The position numbers were made by a program, and so were the translations under genes. A DNA stretch of 64,000 nt from JAZGGS01 sp963764825 (GTDB lineage: Bacteria; Bacteroidota; Ignavibacteria; Ignavibacteriales; Ignavibacteriaceae). The notes under the pieces are model-generated. The model was not told the DNA's origin. It searched no databases and was given only the letters and a program-made list of their open reading frames with translations. The stretch is from NCBI GenBank assembly GCA_963764825.1, contig CAVXUA010000002.1, positions 1 through 64,000 of the forward strand. The letters run 5' to 3'. Of the stretch, positions 1 through 9,750 are shown one piece after another; position 1 is the stretch's first letter, and each line of letters starts with the position of its first letter.

Positions 1-9
1 CAATGAAAA

Positions 10-246
10 ATGAGGAGAAGGGGAGCTATACGAGAAAACTTTAGTGTTACAGGTTTAATCTTACTGGTTTTATTTTTAGCCAGCGGAGCGCAAGCACAGT
101 TTTTCAACGGACCTGAAAGCATGACTTATGACAAATTGAACAGCCGTTATCTGATCTCGAATGTGCTGACTGGGGATATCGTTCAGATCAGTGATGCGGG
201 GGACACTACGTTCTTCGACAGATCGCTCGCGCGGACATCGGGATGA
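10..246 (+). CDS. N-terminal fragment of secreted NHL/SMP-30-like propeller protein
   Basis: This is the first 78 residues of the protein that continues at 243. A hydrophobic stretch followed by AQAQ marks a Sec signal peptide, and the start of a beta-propeller follows. The frame ends at TGA 244-246, but the frame containing the next segment reads without a stop from about 231 (Ala-Asp-Ile-Gly-Met-Thr-Ile). A single indel in the CGCTCGCGCG run near 225-233 therefore joins the two parts into one protein of about 370 residues. The start codon is uncertain because the window begins only nine bases upstream. Export by Sec and then T9SS is inferred from the C-terminal domain of the downstream part. 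Confidence 0.6.
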   Translation: MRRRGAIRENFSVTGLILLVLFLASGAQAQFFNGPESMTYDKLNSRYLISNVLTGDIVQISDAGDTTFFDRSLARTSG

Positions 247-1121
247 CTATTGTGGACAGCATTTTATATGTGGCAGATATCAGCGGCCTCGTAACATTCG
301 ACCTGAAGATCGATCAGAAAATCACAACTATAACTTTACCGGGAATGATCGAGCTAAACGATGTTACTGCTGATACTTCGGGATATCTTTATATCACAGA
401 CGTCGGGGCTGGCAAGATCTTCCGTGTGAGAATCAGTGATCATTCCGATACAACCATCGTCAGCGGCATCACCAAACCAAATGGAATTTTGTTCGATGCT
501 CAAGACAATCGCGTGCTGTTCTGTCAGTTTGTCCATAATGCCCTCATCAAGGAAATCGATCTCGACGATTTTTCTGTGACCACGGTTCTCTCAACATCCT
601 TTACAAATTTCGACGGCCTGGCAATCGATGGTGATGCGAATATTTATGTCTCCTGCTGGGGAACCAATTCGGTTTACCGATATGACAATGCGTTCAGCCT
701 TCCGGCTGATCTGGTATCGAGTGGACACAGCGGACCGGCAGATATATTCTATAATCTACTGGACAATATCCTGGCTATACCGAATTACTATTCCAATCGT
801 GTCGATTTTATTCCTATCACCCCAGCAGACGTCGATGAGATATCTAGCCAAATACCGCAAACAGTAGCCTTGTCGCAGAACTATCCCAATCCTTTCAATC
901 CAAGTACAACCATAAACTTTCATATACCTGAAAGATCATTCACATCATTATACATTTTTAATCAATTGGGTGAAAAAATATCAACATTAATAGAAGAAGA
1001 ATTAGAAAGTGGAAAGTACGAGGTTAATTTCGATGCCTCAAACTTGCCAAGTGGAGTCTATTTTTATAGAATTTCATCTGGTAATTTCATTGATGCTAAG
1101 AAAATGTTATTCATTAAGTAA
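243..1121 (+). CDS. Secreted beta-propeller protein with T9SS C-terminal sorting domain
   Basis: Main part of the gene that begins at 10, frameshifted near 230. The first ~200 residues show repeated short strands of the type YVADISG, YITDVGAG and IYVSCWGTN, as in NHL or SMP-30/gluconolactonase-like propellers. No catalytic set could be assigned. The last ~80 residues are a type IX secretion sorting domain: NYPNPFNPSTTINF, then LGEKISTL, then SGVYFYRI and a terminal KKMLFIK. The propeller DNA is visibly more GC-rich than the sorting-domain DNA after about 860, which suggests a transferred propeller joined to a native tail. The next gene starts 14 bases after the stop. The substrate or ligand is unknown. 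Confidence 0.75.
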   Translation: MTIVDSILYVADISGLVTFDLKIDQKITTITLPGMIELNDVTADTSGYLYITDVGAGKIFRVRISDHSDTTIVSGITKPNGILFDAQDNRVLFCQFVHNALIKEIDLDDFSVTTVLSTSFTNFDGLAIDGDANIYVSCWGTNSVYRYDNAFSLPADLVSSGHSGPADIFYNLLDNILAIPNYYSNRVDFIPITPADVDEISSQIPQTVALSQNYPNPFNPSTTINFHIPERSFTSLYIFNQLGEKISTLIEEELESGKYEVNFDASNLPSGVYFYRISSGNFIDAKKMLFIK

Positions 1122-1134
1122 AAGGATCAAAACA

Positions 1135-2601
1135 ATGCAAACGATTATAAATATAACTGAGATTGTTCTTATAACAGTTATACTAATATTCAATAATTCA
1201 GTTATAAATTCACAAATCAATAGCAATAGTGAAACTATAAATTTCATAGAACATAACGTTACAACCAATTTCGATAGAGTTTCCGGGCTCTTTATAGCAG
1301 ATATTGATAATGATAATGATCAGGATATCATTGCCGCAGCAATTAATGACAATGAAGTCGCGTGGTGGAGAAATGATGGTGGCAATCCAATACAATGGAC
1401 AAAAGAAGTAATTGATGATAACTACGGTGGTGCTATTTATTTATATGCTGAAGATATAAATGGTGATGATCGTATTGATATCATCGCTACTGCTGCAATT
1501 GCTCACCAGGTTTGTTGGTGGAGTAATAATGGAGGAGTTCCAATTCAATGGACTAAACATTTAATTGTGTCGAATTATACAGAAGCCCATGGTATAATAG
1601 CAATTGATCTTGATAAAGATGAGAAAATGGATATTGTTTCTACAGCAGCAGCATTAAATAAAATTACCTGGTGGAAGAACGAGACGGGGACAGGATTAAG
1701 TTGGATAGAGCAAACAATCGATAATAATTTTAATTATACTCAATCTATTAGCGCAGGTGATTTTAACCTCGATGGTAATACCGATATTGTTGCTGCAGCA
1801 TTATATGCAAATCAGATTGCTTGGTATCAGAATGATGGAGGTAATCCGATTCAATGGACAAAGCGAACAATTTCAAACAATTTTAGTATGGCACATTCTG
1901 TTGAAGTTTGTGAAATTAATGGTGATAGCTTGCCTGATGTTTTAGGTGCAGCATATGGAGGTAATGAAATAGCATTTTGGCAAAATAAGGGGGGCAATCC
2001 TATTATTTGGGAAAAACATTCGATCGACAATTCTTATTCAGGGCCTCTTGAAGTTTGTGCAGCTGATATTGATAATGATGGTGATATCGATATAGCTGCT
2101 ACAGCGGGAATTGGAGGGGAAGTGGCTTGGTGGTCGAATGAAGGCGGATATCCAATTCAATGGGTGAAACATATTATAGCATCTAATTTTTATGATGCGT
2201 GGCCGCTTTCTTTAGCTGATATCGATAGTGATGGCGACGTTGATGTTATTGCCGGCTCCAGCAGTTTAGACGAAATAAGATTTTGGGAAAATTCGTTAAT
2301 TACTTCTGTGGAGGGAAATTCAAAGAACCCTGTGCCAGGTCAATTTGAATTATTTAACAACTTTCCTAATCCATTTAATCCTAAAACGACAATTCGTTAT
2401 ACGCTACCAGCATCGGATGTAGTTTCGATAAAAGTTTTTAATGTTTTAGGGAATGAAATAAAAATTCTTCTGAATGAAGAAAAACAAGCTGGAAGATATG
2501 AAGTTGAGTGGAATGGAAGTGAGTTATCCAGCGGAATATATTTTTACTAACTAGAAGCCGGGGATTTCACCGATACAAAAAAAATGATGCTGTTGAAGTA
2601 G
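1135..2601 (+). CDS. Secreted FG-GAP/VCBS-repeat protein with T9SS sorting domain (in-frame TAA)
   Basis: The start at ATG 1135 is preferred because AAAGGA lies just upstream and the first residues form a signal peptide (hydrophobic ITVILIF, then SQINS). An upstream in-frame ATG at 1009 lies inside the preceding gene. About seven repeats follow, each with an Asp-rich calcium-type loop (DIDNDNDQD, DINGDDRID, DLDKDEKMD) and a WW.NDGG.PIQWTK segment. This is an FG-GAP/VCBS beta-propeller, likely an extracellular adhesin or binding protein. The C-terminal sorting domain begins at about 2340 with NFPNPFNPKTTI. A TAA at 2548-2550 interrupts it, but the same frame continues LEAGDFTDTKKMMLLK to TAG 2599, the normal end of such a domain. 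It is a substitution error or a nonsense mutation. Confidence 0.8.
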
Positions 2602-2610
2602 GAGTAAAAA

Positions 2611-3296
2611 ATGATATGTAAAAATATCACAAATATGTTTCTGTAATTATAATGATGATCTATTCACTATCAATAAATGGATTTTGCTGTGATAGCATTA
2701 AAGCCGATGATAATAAATTCAGATTAATCAAGCTTCACTATGAAAACTTAAGCGGTGAAAAAGGATTAACTACTTTCTTCTATAATGAAAAAGGGATAAT
2801 GCATGAAGCCCATTGGGAGCTACTTGATGGGAGTAGAAGTTCTGATAATTATTACACATACAATGAAGAAGAAAACTTAATTAAGAAATACCGCAAGTTT
2901 TCAGATGGTATTACCTCAACCCAAATATATGAATATGATGAAAATGGAAATTTAATTTCAGAGCATTTTAATAGATCAGATGGAATTACCGGTACTACAG
3001 ACTACAAATACGATAAGTATGGGAAATTAGTTAAAGCCAACTGTAATGGTTTGGCCGGTTGGTTTTACGGTGTTATTGCCTATGAATATGATGATGAGAA
3101 ATTAAAGAGTAAAGGGATTATATCGAAGAGATGGAGAAACTTATTGGAATTATTTACTATGAATATGATGATGAAGCTAATCTGTTGAAAGAACATTGGG
3201 ATTTTAATAGAATCCTGGAGCCAAATCTTTATTTACGAGTATGAAGAACTCGAACTGATTGATCGATCAGGGAAAAAATCAACAATATTACATTAA
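2611..3296 (+). CDS. YD-repeat-like secreted protein, frameshifted
   Basis: An AGGAG motif at 2600-2604 points to ATG 2611 as the true start; that frame stops at 2644 and the reading resumes at ATG 2652 after a frame break. The longest uninterrupted stretch is 2652-3188. The sequence has repeated units of the form YEYDENGNLISE and YKYDKYGKLVKA, the tyrosine-aspartate pattern seen in Rhs/YD-repeat and MORN-like proteins. Two more frame breaks lie near 3120 and 3225. Reading across them gives YYEYDDEANLLKEHW and then IFIYEYEELELID to TAA 3294-3296. The restored length is about 225 residues, with a hydrophobic N-terminus suggesting export. The role is unknown. Twenty bases separate it from the next gene. 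Confidence 0.6.
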
Positions 3297-3316
3297 AAAT
3301 ATTAGGAGATAACGTC

Positions 3317-4495
3317 ATGGCAAAACAAAAAAAAATATTATCTGGATGGATAATTACTATTTCGTTAATGGTTCTTTTCGGTTGTTCTAAATTATATTTT
3401 GCGCAACACAAATTGACTAGTGGATCAGTTTGGGAAAAACAATTGAATTCTCATCTGAAGTACTAAAGGAAAACCGTGATATTTTAATTTATACACCTAG
3501 CCGGTTATGAAGAGTCGAACAGGAAGTATCCAACACTTTATATTACAGATGGTGCAGAGAATTTTTTTATAGCAACTGCCATAGCAAATTTTCTTTCCCG
3601 CAACCGACAAATTCCTCAAATGATTGTGGTTGGAATTCCTAATGTAAACAGAAACCGGGATTTATCGCCGTCTGTTATTAACGGTACCTCTAATCCTGGT
3701 GGCGGAGATGTTTTCCTGGATTTTTTTGAAGAGGAACTGATTCCTTATCTTGATAAAACGTATAGAACAAATAATTACAGAATTTTTTTCGGTCACTCTT
3801 TAGGAGGAGTGTTTGCGAATTATACGTTGCTTAACAAGCCGGATTTGTTTAATGCTTTTATTGCTGCAAGTCCATATTTAATGTACGATGATGGGTATCT
3901 TATCAAAGAAGCCGAATCAAAATTAGATAATCTTTCAAACTACGATAGGCAATTATTTATTACATTAGGTAATGAACCAGCCTACCATGAAAGCCTGAAT
4001 AAATTTACATCTTTGCTTGAAGATAACACAAATACACTAAGATGGGATTATCAAATATTTAATGATGAAGATCATAACTCAATCCCTGTGATATCCCTAT
4101 TAAAAGGGCTCAAATATATATACTCTGATTTTAAACTAACTATGGAAACCGCAATGCAGGGTATGAAGGCAATTCTGGATCACAATTCACTTTTACATTC
4201 AAAGTATGATTATTCGGCAGATATTCCAGAAGCAACATTAAATAATATTGGATATAGATTAATGCAAAATGCACAAATTGATAAAGCGGTTGAAGTATTC
4301 GAATATAATGTAGAATTATATCCAAATTCTGCAAATGTATATGATAGCTTTGCAGAGGCATTAGAAAAATTTGGAAAGAAAAAAGAAGCCGCTGAAAATT
4401 ATGAGATAGCAGTAAAAATTGGTAAAAAAACAAACGATCCTAATCTTGCAATATTTGAAAGAAATTTAGCTAGAGTATCAAAAAAAACGAAGTAA
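3317..4495 (+). CDS. Alpha/beta-hydrolase (esterase D/IroE-like family) with C-terminal TPR
   Basis: AGGAGAT at 3303 supports ATG 3317. The N-terminus is hydrophobic with a possible lipobox (LFGCS). Two frame breaks, near 3440 and 3508, separate it from the long open stretch 3620-4495. Across them the protein reads NRDILIYTPSR, then KYPTLYITDGAENFF, the start of a PF00756-type esterase fold. The nucleophile elbow GHSLGG is at about 3791-3808, and a late Asp-His pair (NDEDHNSIP) supplies the likely catalytic histidine. The last ~90 residues hold tetratricopeptide-like helices (VFEYNVELYPNSANVYDSFAEAL). Proteins of this build are usually periplasmic or surface esterases. The substrate cannot be told. 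Confidence 0.72.
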
Positions 4496-4556
4496 TATTT
4501 GTGAAGTAAAAAATCATTTCTTCTGAAATTTTATTTAGTAGCGATTCTTGATTTTG

Positions 4557-4680
4557 TGAACAATTTAGTGTACAATTTGAATGTAATAAAAAAAAGTGTT
4601 CGATATCAGAAGATAAATAAAGAAGGTCAACCAATTTGTAATCAGCCGGTCGGCGGTTCGAGTCCGTTCACCAGCTCCAT
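4557..4680 (+). repeat. Copy 1 of a ~125 bp repeat carrying a tRNA-Thr 3' half
   Basis: The segment aligns in direct orientation to 27151-27277. Shared blocks include TGAACA.TAGTGTAC, GTGTT.GATATCAGA and TAAATAAAGAA, then a tRNA-derived 3' portion. The first ~75 bases are not tRNA sequence, so both copies share a junction between unknown DNA and a tRNA 3' half. That is the layout expected at one end of an element integrated in a tRNA gene. A reading frame through 4556-4888 on this strand has no recognisable protein features and is not called. Confidence 0.65.
4632..4679 (+). other. tRNA-Thr(UGU) 3'-half remnant
   Basis: The anticodon loop ATTTGTAAT, variable region, T arm (GGCGG, loop TTCGAGT, CCGTT), acceptor strand CACCAGC and an encoded terminal CCA match the 3' half of a bacterial tRNA-Thr with UGU anticodon. 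The 5' half (a GCTGGTG acceptor strand and D arm) is absent upstream, so this is not a functional tRNA gene. Confidence 0.7.
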
Positions 4681-4888
4681 ATCAAAGCCTTGTAACTTTT
4701 TTATTTACAGGGAATTTCATTTCACTTTGGTTCACGTCCTACGAACTTTCTTCAAAGATGAAGAGCAACTTACAAATCAGCTACTTGATTTTGGCTCAAG
4801 CTCGCAACTTCTCACACTGAATCAGAGGATACTTATTGATGATCAGCTGCACACTTTCAGAATTAAATTAAATTTATATAGTAATTAA

Positions 4889-5200
4889 GTACGAACTATT
4901 GTAATAAATAGTAGTTTTCAATAGAATCAAAGGATACCCGTTGATATTTTATCTGCAGGCAGAGCAACCCACATCTAGAATATCATCAATGAATACCTCA
5001 ACAATACTTTTTTAATCCGACATATATTTTAGGCGAGGATTCTTATTTTCTTGTTTTATCTCTTCTTAACCTGAACTCCAATAAAAATTCGGAAATACAA
5101 TTATTTCTTCCATTAACCTGAAAAGGTTCAGTAACTATTTTCCCTTAGTCAGTGATTCCTTAAATTACTTCATCCGGACTTCTTACTTTAAGAATTAAAA
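4889..5200. other. Intergenic region without a recognisable gene
   Basis: About 310 AT-rich bases between the tRNA remnant region and the BNR-repeat gene. No open frame of note, RNA gene or clear hairpin terminator was seen. The promoter of the downstream gene presumably lies here, but no motif could be supported. Confidence 0.4.
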
Positions 5201-5214
5201 TAAGGAACATCTCC

Positions 5215-7659
5215 ATGAACAAAATTAAAACAAGCAGTATTGTCGGATTAATATTATTTATTTCAACTTTCATCGTAAATGCACAAGAGAAAAATGAAAG
5301 CAGTCTGCTAACAGATTCCACGTTTTCTGGCTTGGCATTTAGAAGTATAGGTCCGGCTTTAATGTCTGGGCGTATTGCCGATATTGCGCTTAACCCGGAT
5401 GATCCGAGCCAGTGGTATGTTGCAGTGGGTTCGGGTGGTGTTTGGAAAACTAATAATGCAGGAAATACTTGGCAACCTCTTTTCGATGATCAAACATCTT
5501 ATTCGATAGGATGCATAACTCTGGATCCTCAAAATCCTTTTGTTGTATGGGTAGGAACTGGTGAGAATGTTGGCGGAAGACATGTTGGCTATGGAGATGG
5601 AATCTACCGAAGCAAGGACGGTGGTGAAAGCTGGGAAAATATGGGGCTTAAAGAATCTCAGCATATATCAAAAATTATTGTTCATCCGGAAAATTCAGAT
5701 ATACTATGGGTAGCAGCACAAGGACCGTTATGGTCTAAAGGTGGTGAGCGCGGTCTTTATAAAACAACTGATGCGGGTGCCATTTGGGAAAAAGTCTTAG
5801 GCGATGATGAGTGGATTGGAGTAACCGATATAATTATCGATCCCCGTAATCCTGATCAGCTGTATGCTGCAACATGGCAGCGGCACCGAAATGTTGCATC
5901 TTATCTTGGCGGCGGTCCCGGTTCAGGAATTCATCGATCTGAAGATGGAGGCGTAACATGGGAAAAGCTTAACAAAGGACTACCTGAATCGAACATGGGC
6001 AAAATTGGTCTCGCAATTTCCCCTCAAAACCCTGATGTGATTTATGCTGCTATTGAACTTGACAGGCGTACAGGTGCAGTTTACCGTTCCATAAACGAGG
6101 CGGCTCATGGGTTAAAGGAGCAGATGCAGTTTCCGGTGCAACCGGACCTCATTATTACCAGGAGCTTTATGCAAGCCCACATGCAGTTTGACCGGATTTA
6201 CCTTGTGGATGTTCGCACACAGGTTTCAGATGACGGAGGGAAAACGTTCCGCCGGATGAAAGAACAATACAAACACTCTGATAACCATGCTTTTGCATTT
6301 AGAAAAGATGATCCTGATTATTTACTTGTCGGTACGGATGGAGGAATTTATGAAAGTTTTGATCTTGCTGAAAATTGGCGCTTCATTACTAATCTGCCCA
6401 TCACGCAATATTATAAAGTTGCAGTCGATGATGCCGAACCATTCTACACAATTTATGGTGGGACACAGGATAATGCTACTCAAGGCGGGCCTTCGCGCAC
6501 AATTTATTCCTCCGGTATTCATAGCTCTCATTGGTTTATCACTCATGGCGGCGATGGGCATCAGCCTGCTACAGAACCGGGTAACCCGGATATAATTTAC
6601 TCAGAATCTCAGGAAGGATTTCTTTCAAGAATCGACCGTACAACCGGTGAGATAATTTCTATCCAGCCTCAACCTGAAGCGGATGAAGAATTCGAACGCT
6701 TCAACTGGGACTCACCAATTTTGGTTAGTCCTCACTCCTCTGCCCGATTATATTTTGCGTCACAAAGATTGTGGCGTTCGGATAACAGGGGTGATAGCTG
6801 GAAGACTGTCTCCGGTGATCTTACAAGAAACCAGGAGCGCCTCACTCTTCCGATTATGGATAAGACATGGAGCTGGGACTCACCCTGGGATGTAAATGCG
6901 ATGTCGACTTATAATACAATCACTTCAATAGCCGAATCTCCTTTGCAAGAAGGATTAATTTATGTCGGAACGGATGACGGCCTGATAAGCATAACTGAAA
7001 ATGGCGGATCAAACTGGCGAACGATTGAGGTGGGTGATTTGCCGGGAGTTCCTAAAACAGCCTTTGTTAATGATATCAAAGCCGATCTGCACGACGTAAA
7101 CACTCTATACGTCGCTCTTGATAATCATAAATTCGGTGATCTTAATCCATACCTACTAAAAAGCGGCGACCGTGGTAACAACTGGCGGTCAATCAAAGGA
7201 AATATCCCTGAACGGACTTTGGTCTGGAGGATTGTACAGGATCATGTTAAACCTGAACTGTTCTTCGCTGCTACAGAGTTCGGAATTTATTTTACAATAG
7301 ATGGTGGCTCAAAATGGATTAAGCTTACCGGAGGTGTACCTACGATTTCTTTTCGCGACCTCGTTATACAACGCAGAGAAAATGATCTTGTGGGTGCATC
7401 TTTTGGGAGAAGTTTTTATGTGTTTGACGATTATAGTATTCTAAGGCATGTTTCGAGAGAACAGTTAAAACAGGAAGCTACATTATTCCCTACGCGTAGA
7501 GCTTGGTGGTACATACCTAGCTACATTGCATACAGATTTGGTGCCGACCAATTTACTGCTCCAAATCCGCCTTACGGTGCTGTCTTTACTTACTATCTAA
7601 GGGAAGAGATAAAAACTAAAAAGAATATCCGAAGGGAGAAAGAGAAAGATCCAGGATGA
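5215..7659 (+). CDS. Sortilin/BNR-repeat (VPS10-like) secreted protein, main part
   Basis: AAGGAA precedes ATG 5215, and the N-terminus is a signal peptide ending near NAQE. The protein is a run of BNR/Asp-box units (SKDGGESWENM, TTDAGAIWEKV, SEDGGVTWEKL, SDNRGDSWKTV, SGDRGNNWRSI), typical of the sortilin/VPS10-like propellers annotated as glycosyl hydrolase or WD40/YVTN/BNR-like proteins in this phylum. No sialidase catalytic residues are evident, so an enzymatic role is not assumed. The frame ends at TGA 7657-7659 after an AG-rich low-complexity run, but the protein continues in the next frame (see 7640-8479). The restored length of about 1090 residues is usual for the family. Confidence 0.78.
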   Translation: MNKIKTSSIVGLILFISTFIVNAQEKNESSLLTDSTFSGLAFRSIGPALMSGRIADIALNPDDPSQWYVAVGSGGVWKTNNAGNTWQPLFDDQTSYSIGCITLDPQNPFVVWVGTGENVGGRHVGYGDGIYRSKDGGESWENMGLKESQHISKIIVHPENSDILWVAAQGPLWSKGGERGLYKTTDAGAIWEKVLGDDEWIGVTDIIIDPRNPDQLYAATWQRHRNVASYLGGGPGSGIHRSEDGGVTWEKLNKGLPESNMGKIGLAISPQNPDVIYAAIELDRRTGAVYRSINEAAHGLKEQMQFPVQPDLIITRSFMQAHMQFDRIYLVDVRTQVSDDGGKTFRRMKEQYKHSDNHAFAFRKDDPDYLLVGTDGGIYESFDLAENWRFITNLPITQYYKVAVDDAEPFYTIYGGTQDNATQGGPSRTIYSSGIHSSHWFITHGGDGHQPATEPGNPDIIYSESQEGFLSRIDRTTGEIISIQPQPEADEEFERFNWDSPILVSPHSSARLYFASQRLWRSDNRGDSWKTVSGDLTRNQERLTLPIMDKTWSWDSPWDVNAMSTYNTITSIAESPLQEGLIYVGTDDGLISITENGGSNWRTIEVGDLPGVPKTAFVNDIKADLHDVNTLYVALDNHKFGDLNPYLLKSGDRGNNWRSIKGNIPERTLVWRIVQDHVKPELFFAATEFGIYFTIDGGSKWIKLTGGVPTISFRDLVIQRRENDLVGASFGRSFYVFDDYSILRHVSREQLKQEATLFPTRRAWWYIPSYIAYRFGADQFTAPNPPYGAVFTYYLREEIKTKKNIRREKEKDPG

Positions 7660-8479
7660 AAAAAATCAAAATGTACCTTTTCCCGGCTGGGATGAAGTTG
7701 AATCGGAAAGACGACAGGATGAACCAGGAATTTGGTTAACTGTGCATGATGCTGAAGGTAATGTAGTAAGACGAATAAAAGGTATAAACAAAGGAGGATT
7801 TCATCGTATAGCATGGGACTTGAGATATCCGGCAACCAATGCAATTATAAATGAAGAAGACATAAATAAAAATTATAAAGGTGCTCTTGTTGCGCCGGGT
7901 AATTATACTGTTACGCTTTCAAAGCAGATAGATGGTATATCCACAATTCTATCAGAATCCCTCTCATTTGCTGTAGAAAAAATGTTACAAGGTGCGTTAA
8001 CAGGAGCAGATCCGCAGGTAGTTGTGGCGTTCTGGAAAGAAACAGAAAGGCTGAACAGGTCTGTATCTGCTGCTTCAAAAATTATTGATGCGTATCAAAT
8101 GCGAGTAGTTCTTATACAAGAAGTTCTCAACCGCACACCTGCCACTCCTATAAATCTTAATAGTGAACTGCATGGTCTGAAACAAGAGCTGTTCGTTCTT
8201 GATGAAAAGTTGAATGGCAACCGTTCGAAAAGAGAAATCGGTGAAAAATACAAGCCTACTATCGCCGACCGACTTAACCAAGTATCCTATGGCACTTCTA
8301 AATCTACATATGGTCCCACTGAAACCCAAAAGAGAAACCTGGAAATTGCGGGCATCCAATTCCTTGAATTGAAGAAGTCACTAGATATAATAATGAATGA
8401 GAAACTTCCGGAAATTGAAAATGCTTTATTTGAAGCTGGGGCATCGTGGATAGAAGGGCAGCCCATCCCGGAATATTAA
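7640..8479 (+). CDS. C-terminal part of the BNR-repeat protein
   Basis: Continuation of the gene starting at 5215 after a one-base frame change in the purine-rich stretch 7610-7650. Reading this frame from 7640 gives QDEKNQNVPFPGWDEVE, then TVHDAEGNVVRRIKG and FHRIAWDLRYP. This FlgD/Ig-like module (VAPGNYTVTL) and helical tail normally close these proteins. An internal ATG at 7742 would give 245 residues but lacks a convincing ribosome-binding site. No T9SS sorting signature is present at the end, so export may be to the periplasm. Confidence 0.72.
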   Translation, partial: KRKIQDEKNQNVPFPGWDEVESERRQDEPGIWLTVHDAEGNVVRRIKGINKGGFHRIAWDLRYPATNAIINEEDINKNYKGALVAPGNYTVTLSKQIDGISTILSESLSFAVEKMLQGALTGADPQVVVAFWKETERLNRSVSAASKIIDAYQMRVVLIQEVLNRTPATPINLNSELHGLKQELFVLDEKLNGNRSKREIGEKYKPTIADRLNQVSYGTSKSTYGPTETQKRNLEIAGIQFLELKKSLDIIMNEKLPEIENALFEAGASWIEGQPIPEY

Positions 8480-9181
8480 ATGATTAAATTGATTCACAGA
8501 TTTTTTTTAATTAAGCAACTATTATGAAAGTTTGTTGAGGGTTTTATACTCTGTTGGTAGGAACTATTATATGAACTCGATAGATAAAATTTGAAATAGA
8601 ATTTCTTTTTAAAAGATACCTATTGGACTTGTTATCAATAGTTTGCTAGTTATAAGTTCGGTGAACATTCTAAAAAATGAGAGAATAATCTATGTGTAAA
8701 ACAAACAAAGCGACTGATGAGAAATCTGCTGCTGGTTTAATCTTAAAATTAATAAGTTATCTTTTTAATCGTTCCATACTCCATTTCCCCAATTTCTTGT
8801 TATCATAAGCGAGTTAAACCATATAAACAAAATCATTAAGTCCTCTAAATTTTACTTTTCATTCCACCTTACATTTATGACCGCTACAATTATTAGTTTT
8901 AAACAATCTAATCCCTGCTTTATAACATAGATGGAAGTAGTAATATCTACTTTCTTTTCTAACTTATTGTTAAACTATGAAACAATTAGTATGGTTAAAC
9001 ATAATTTGCTATTTAGCATATTAATGTATAATATTATAACACTAGTTAATCTTTAGATACAAGCATAACCCTTTTCTTGCTCCTTTATTAAGCCGCTCGT
9101 AAGATAGGTTCATTTGAATGGCCATCTCTTTATGATTAACAGCGAATTCAATTATTAATAAGTTATCAATAAGGGATTTTT
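8480..9181. other. 700 bp AT-rich intergenic region
   Basis: No gene is supported. A 38-codon frame at 8692 (MCKTNKATDEK) has no visible signal or family. No strong terminator or RNA gene was recognised. The spacing is unusually long for this window and flanks the tRNA-remnant-bounded segment's secreted genes. Confidence 0.35.
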
Positions 9182-9677
9182 ATGAAATATAAATTGAAAA
9201 TTTTGCTATTAGTATTATTACTCTTGAGTGGATTTCATTTTTCTTCGTTTGCACAGTTTAGTTCGTCTGAAATAAGAAACTTGACATATGGAGCAGATAT
9301 AATCTCTAACTGGAAAAGTCACAGAACAAACTTCCAGCTGGAATGAAAATAAAACAAGAATTTATACAAAAGCAACTATTCAGGTTAATGAATATATAAA
9401 GGGTACTAACACGGGCGGTACGGTGACTGTTAATTACCCTGGGGGAGAGATTGGCGAAATTGGAGAAATGTATTCCCATATGCCAAGATTCGAAGACAAC
9501 GAAGAAGTCCTGGTATTCCTGAAAAAGAGTGAGAATACTACTGACTACAAAGTCTTAAATGGGGAAGAGGGAAAGATAACTTTGCTGAATGATGAAACAA
9601 CGGGAGAGAAAACTACAAATTCTTACGTACCTCTCAACTCGTTAAAACAACAAATTATAAATCATTTAAACGAATAA
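9182..9677 (+). CDS. Small secreted protein of unknown function, frameshifted
   Basis: ATG 9182 begins a signal peptide (LLLVLLLLSGFHFSSFAQ). A frame break near 9308 separates it from the stretch ending at 9677. Across the break the protein reads IVTGKVTEQTSSWNENKT, then IYTKATIQVNEYIKG, then EEVLVFLKK, about 165 residues. The pattern 'GKV.E..S.W ... I.T...I.V.EYIKG ... V.V..PGG ... EEVLVFL' resembles small secreted domains often coded beside matrixin-type metalloproteases; that association is recollection, not proved here. The next gene, 70 bases downstream, does carry a metalloprotease zinc motif, so this could be a partner or inhibitor of it (inference). Confidence 0.55.
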
Positions 9678-9750
9678 TGAATAATTACTCTGGAATATTC
9701 CTCAGTGAGTGAATTATTCCAGTTTCTTGATATTAATATCTGAGGGCCTA

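Noticed and set aside
1009..1134. Upstream start of the FG-GAP gene at 1009
   Set aside because: It would overlap the preceding gene's sorting domain for ~110 bases. ATG 1135 has a ribosome-binding site and directly precedes the signal peptide.
4556..4888. 110-codon frame over the tRNA remnant
   Set aside because: It runs through tRNA sequence and non-coding repeat; no protein features.
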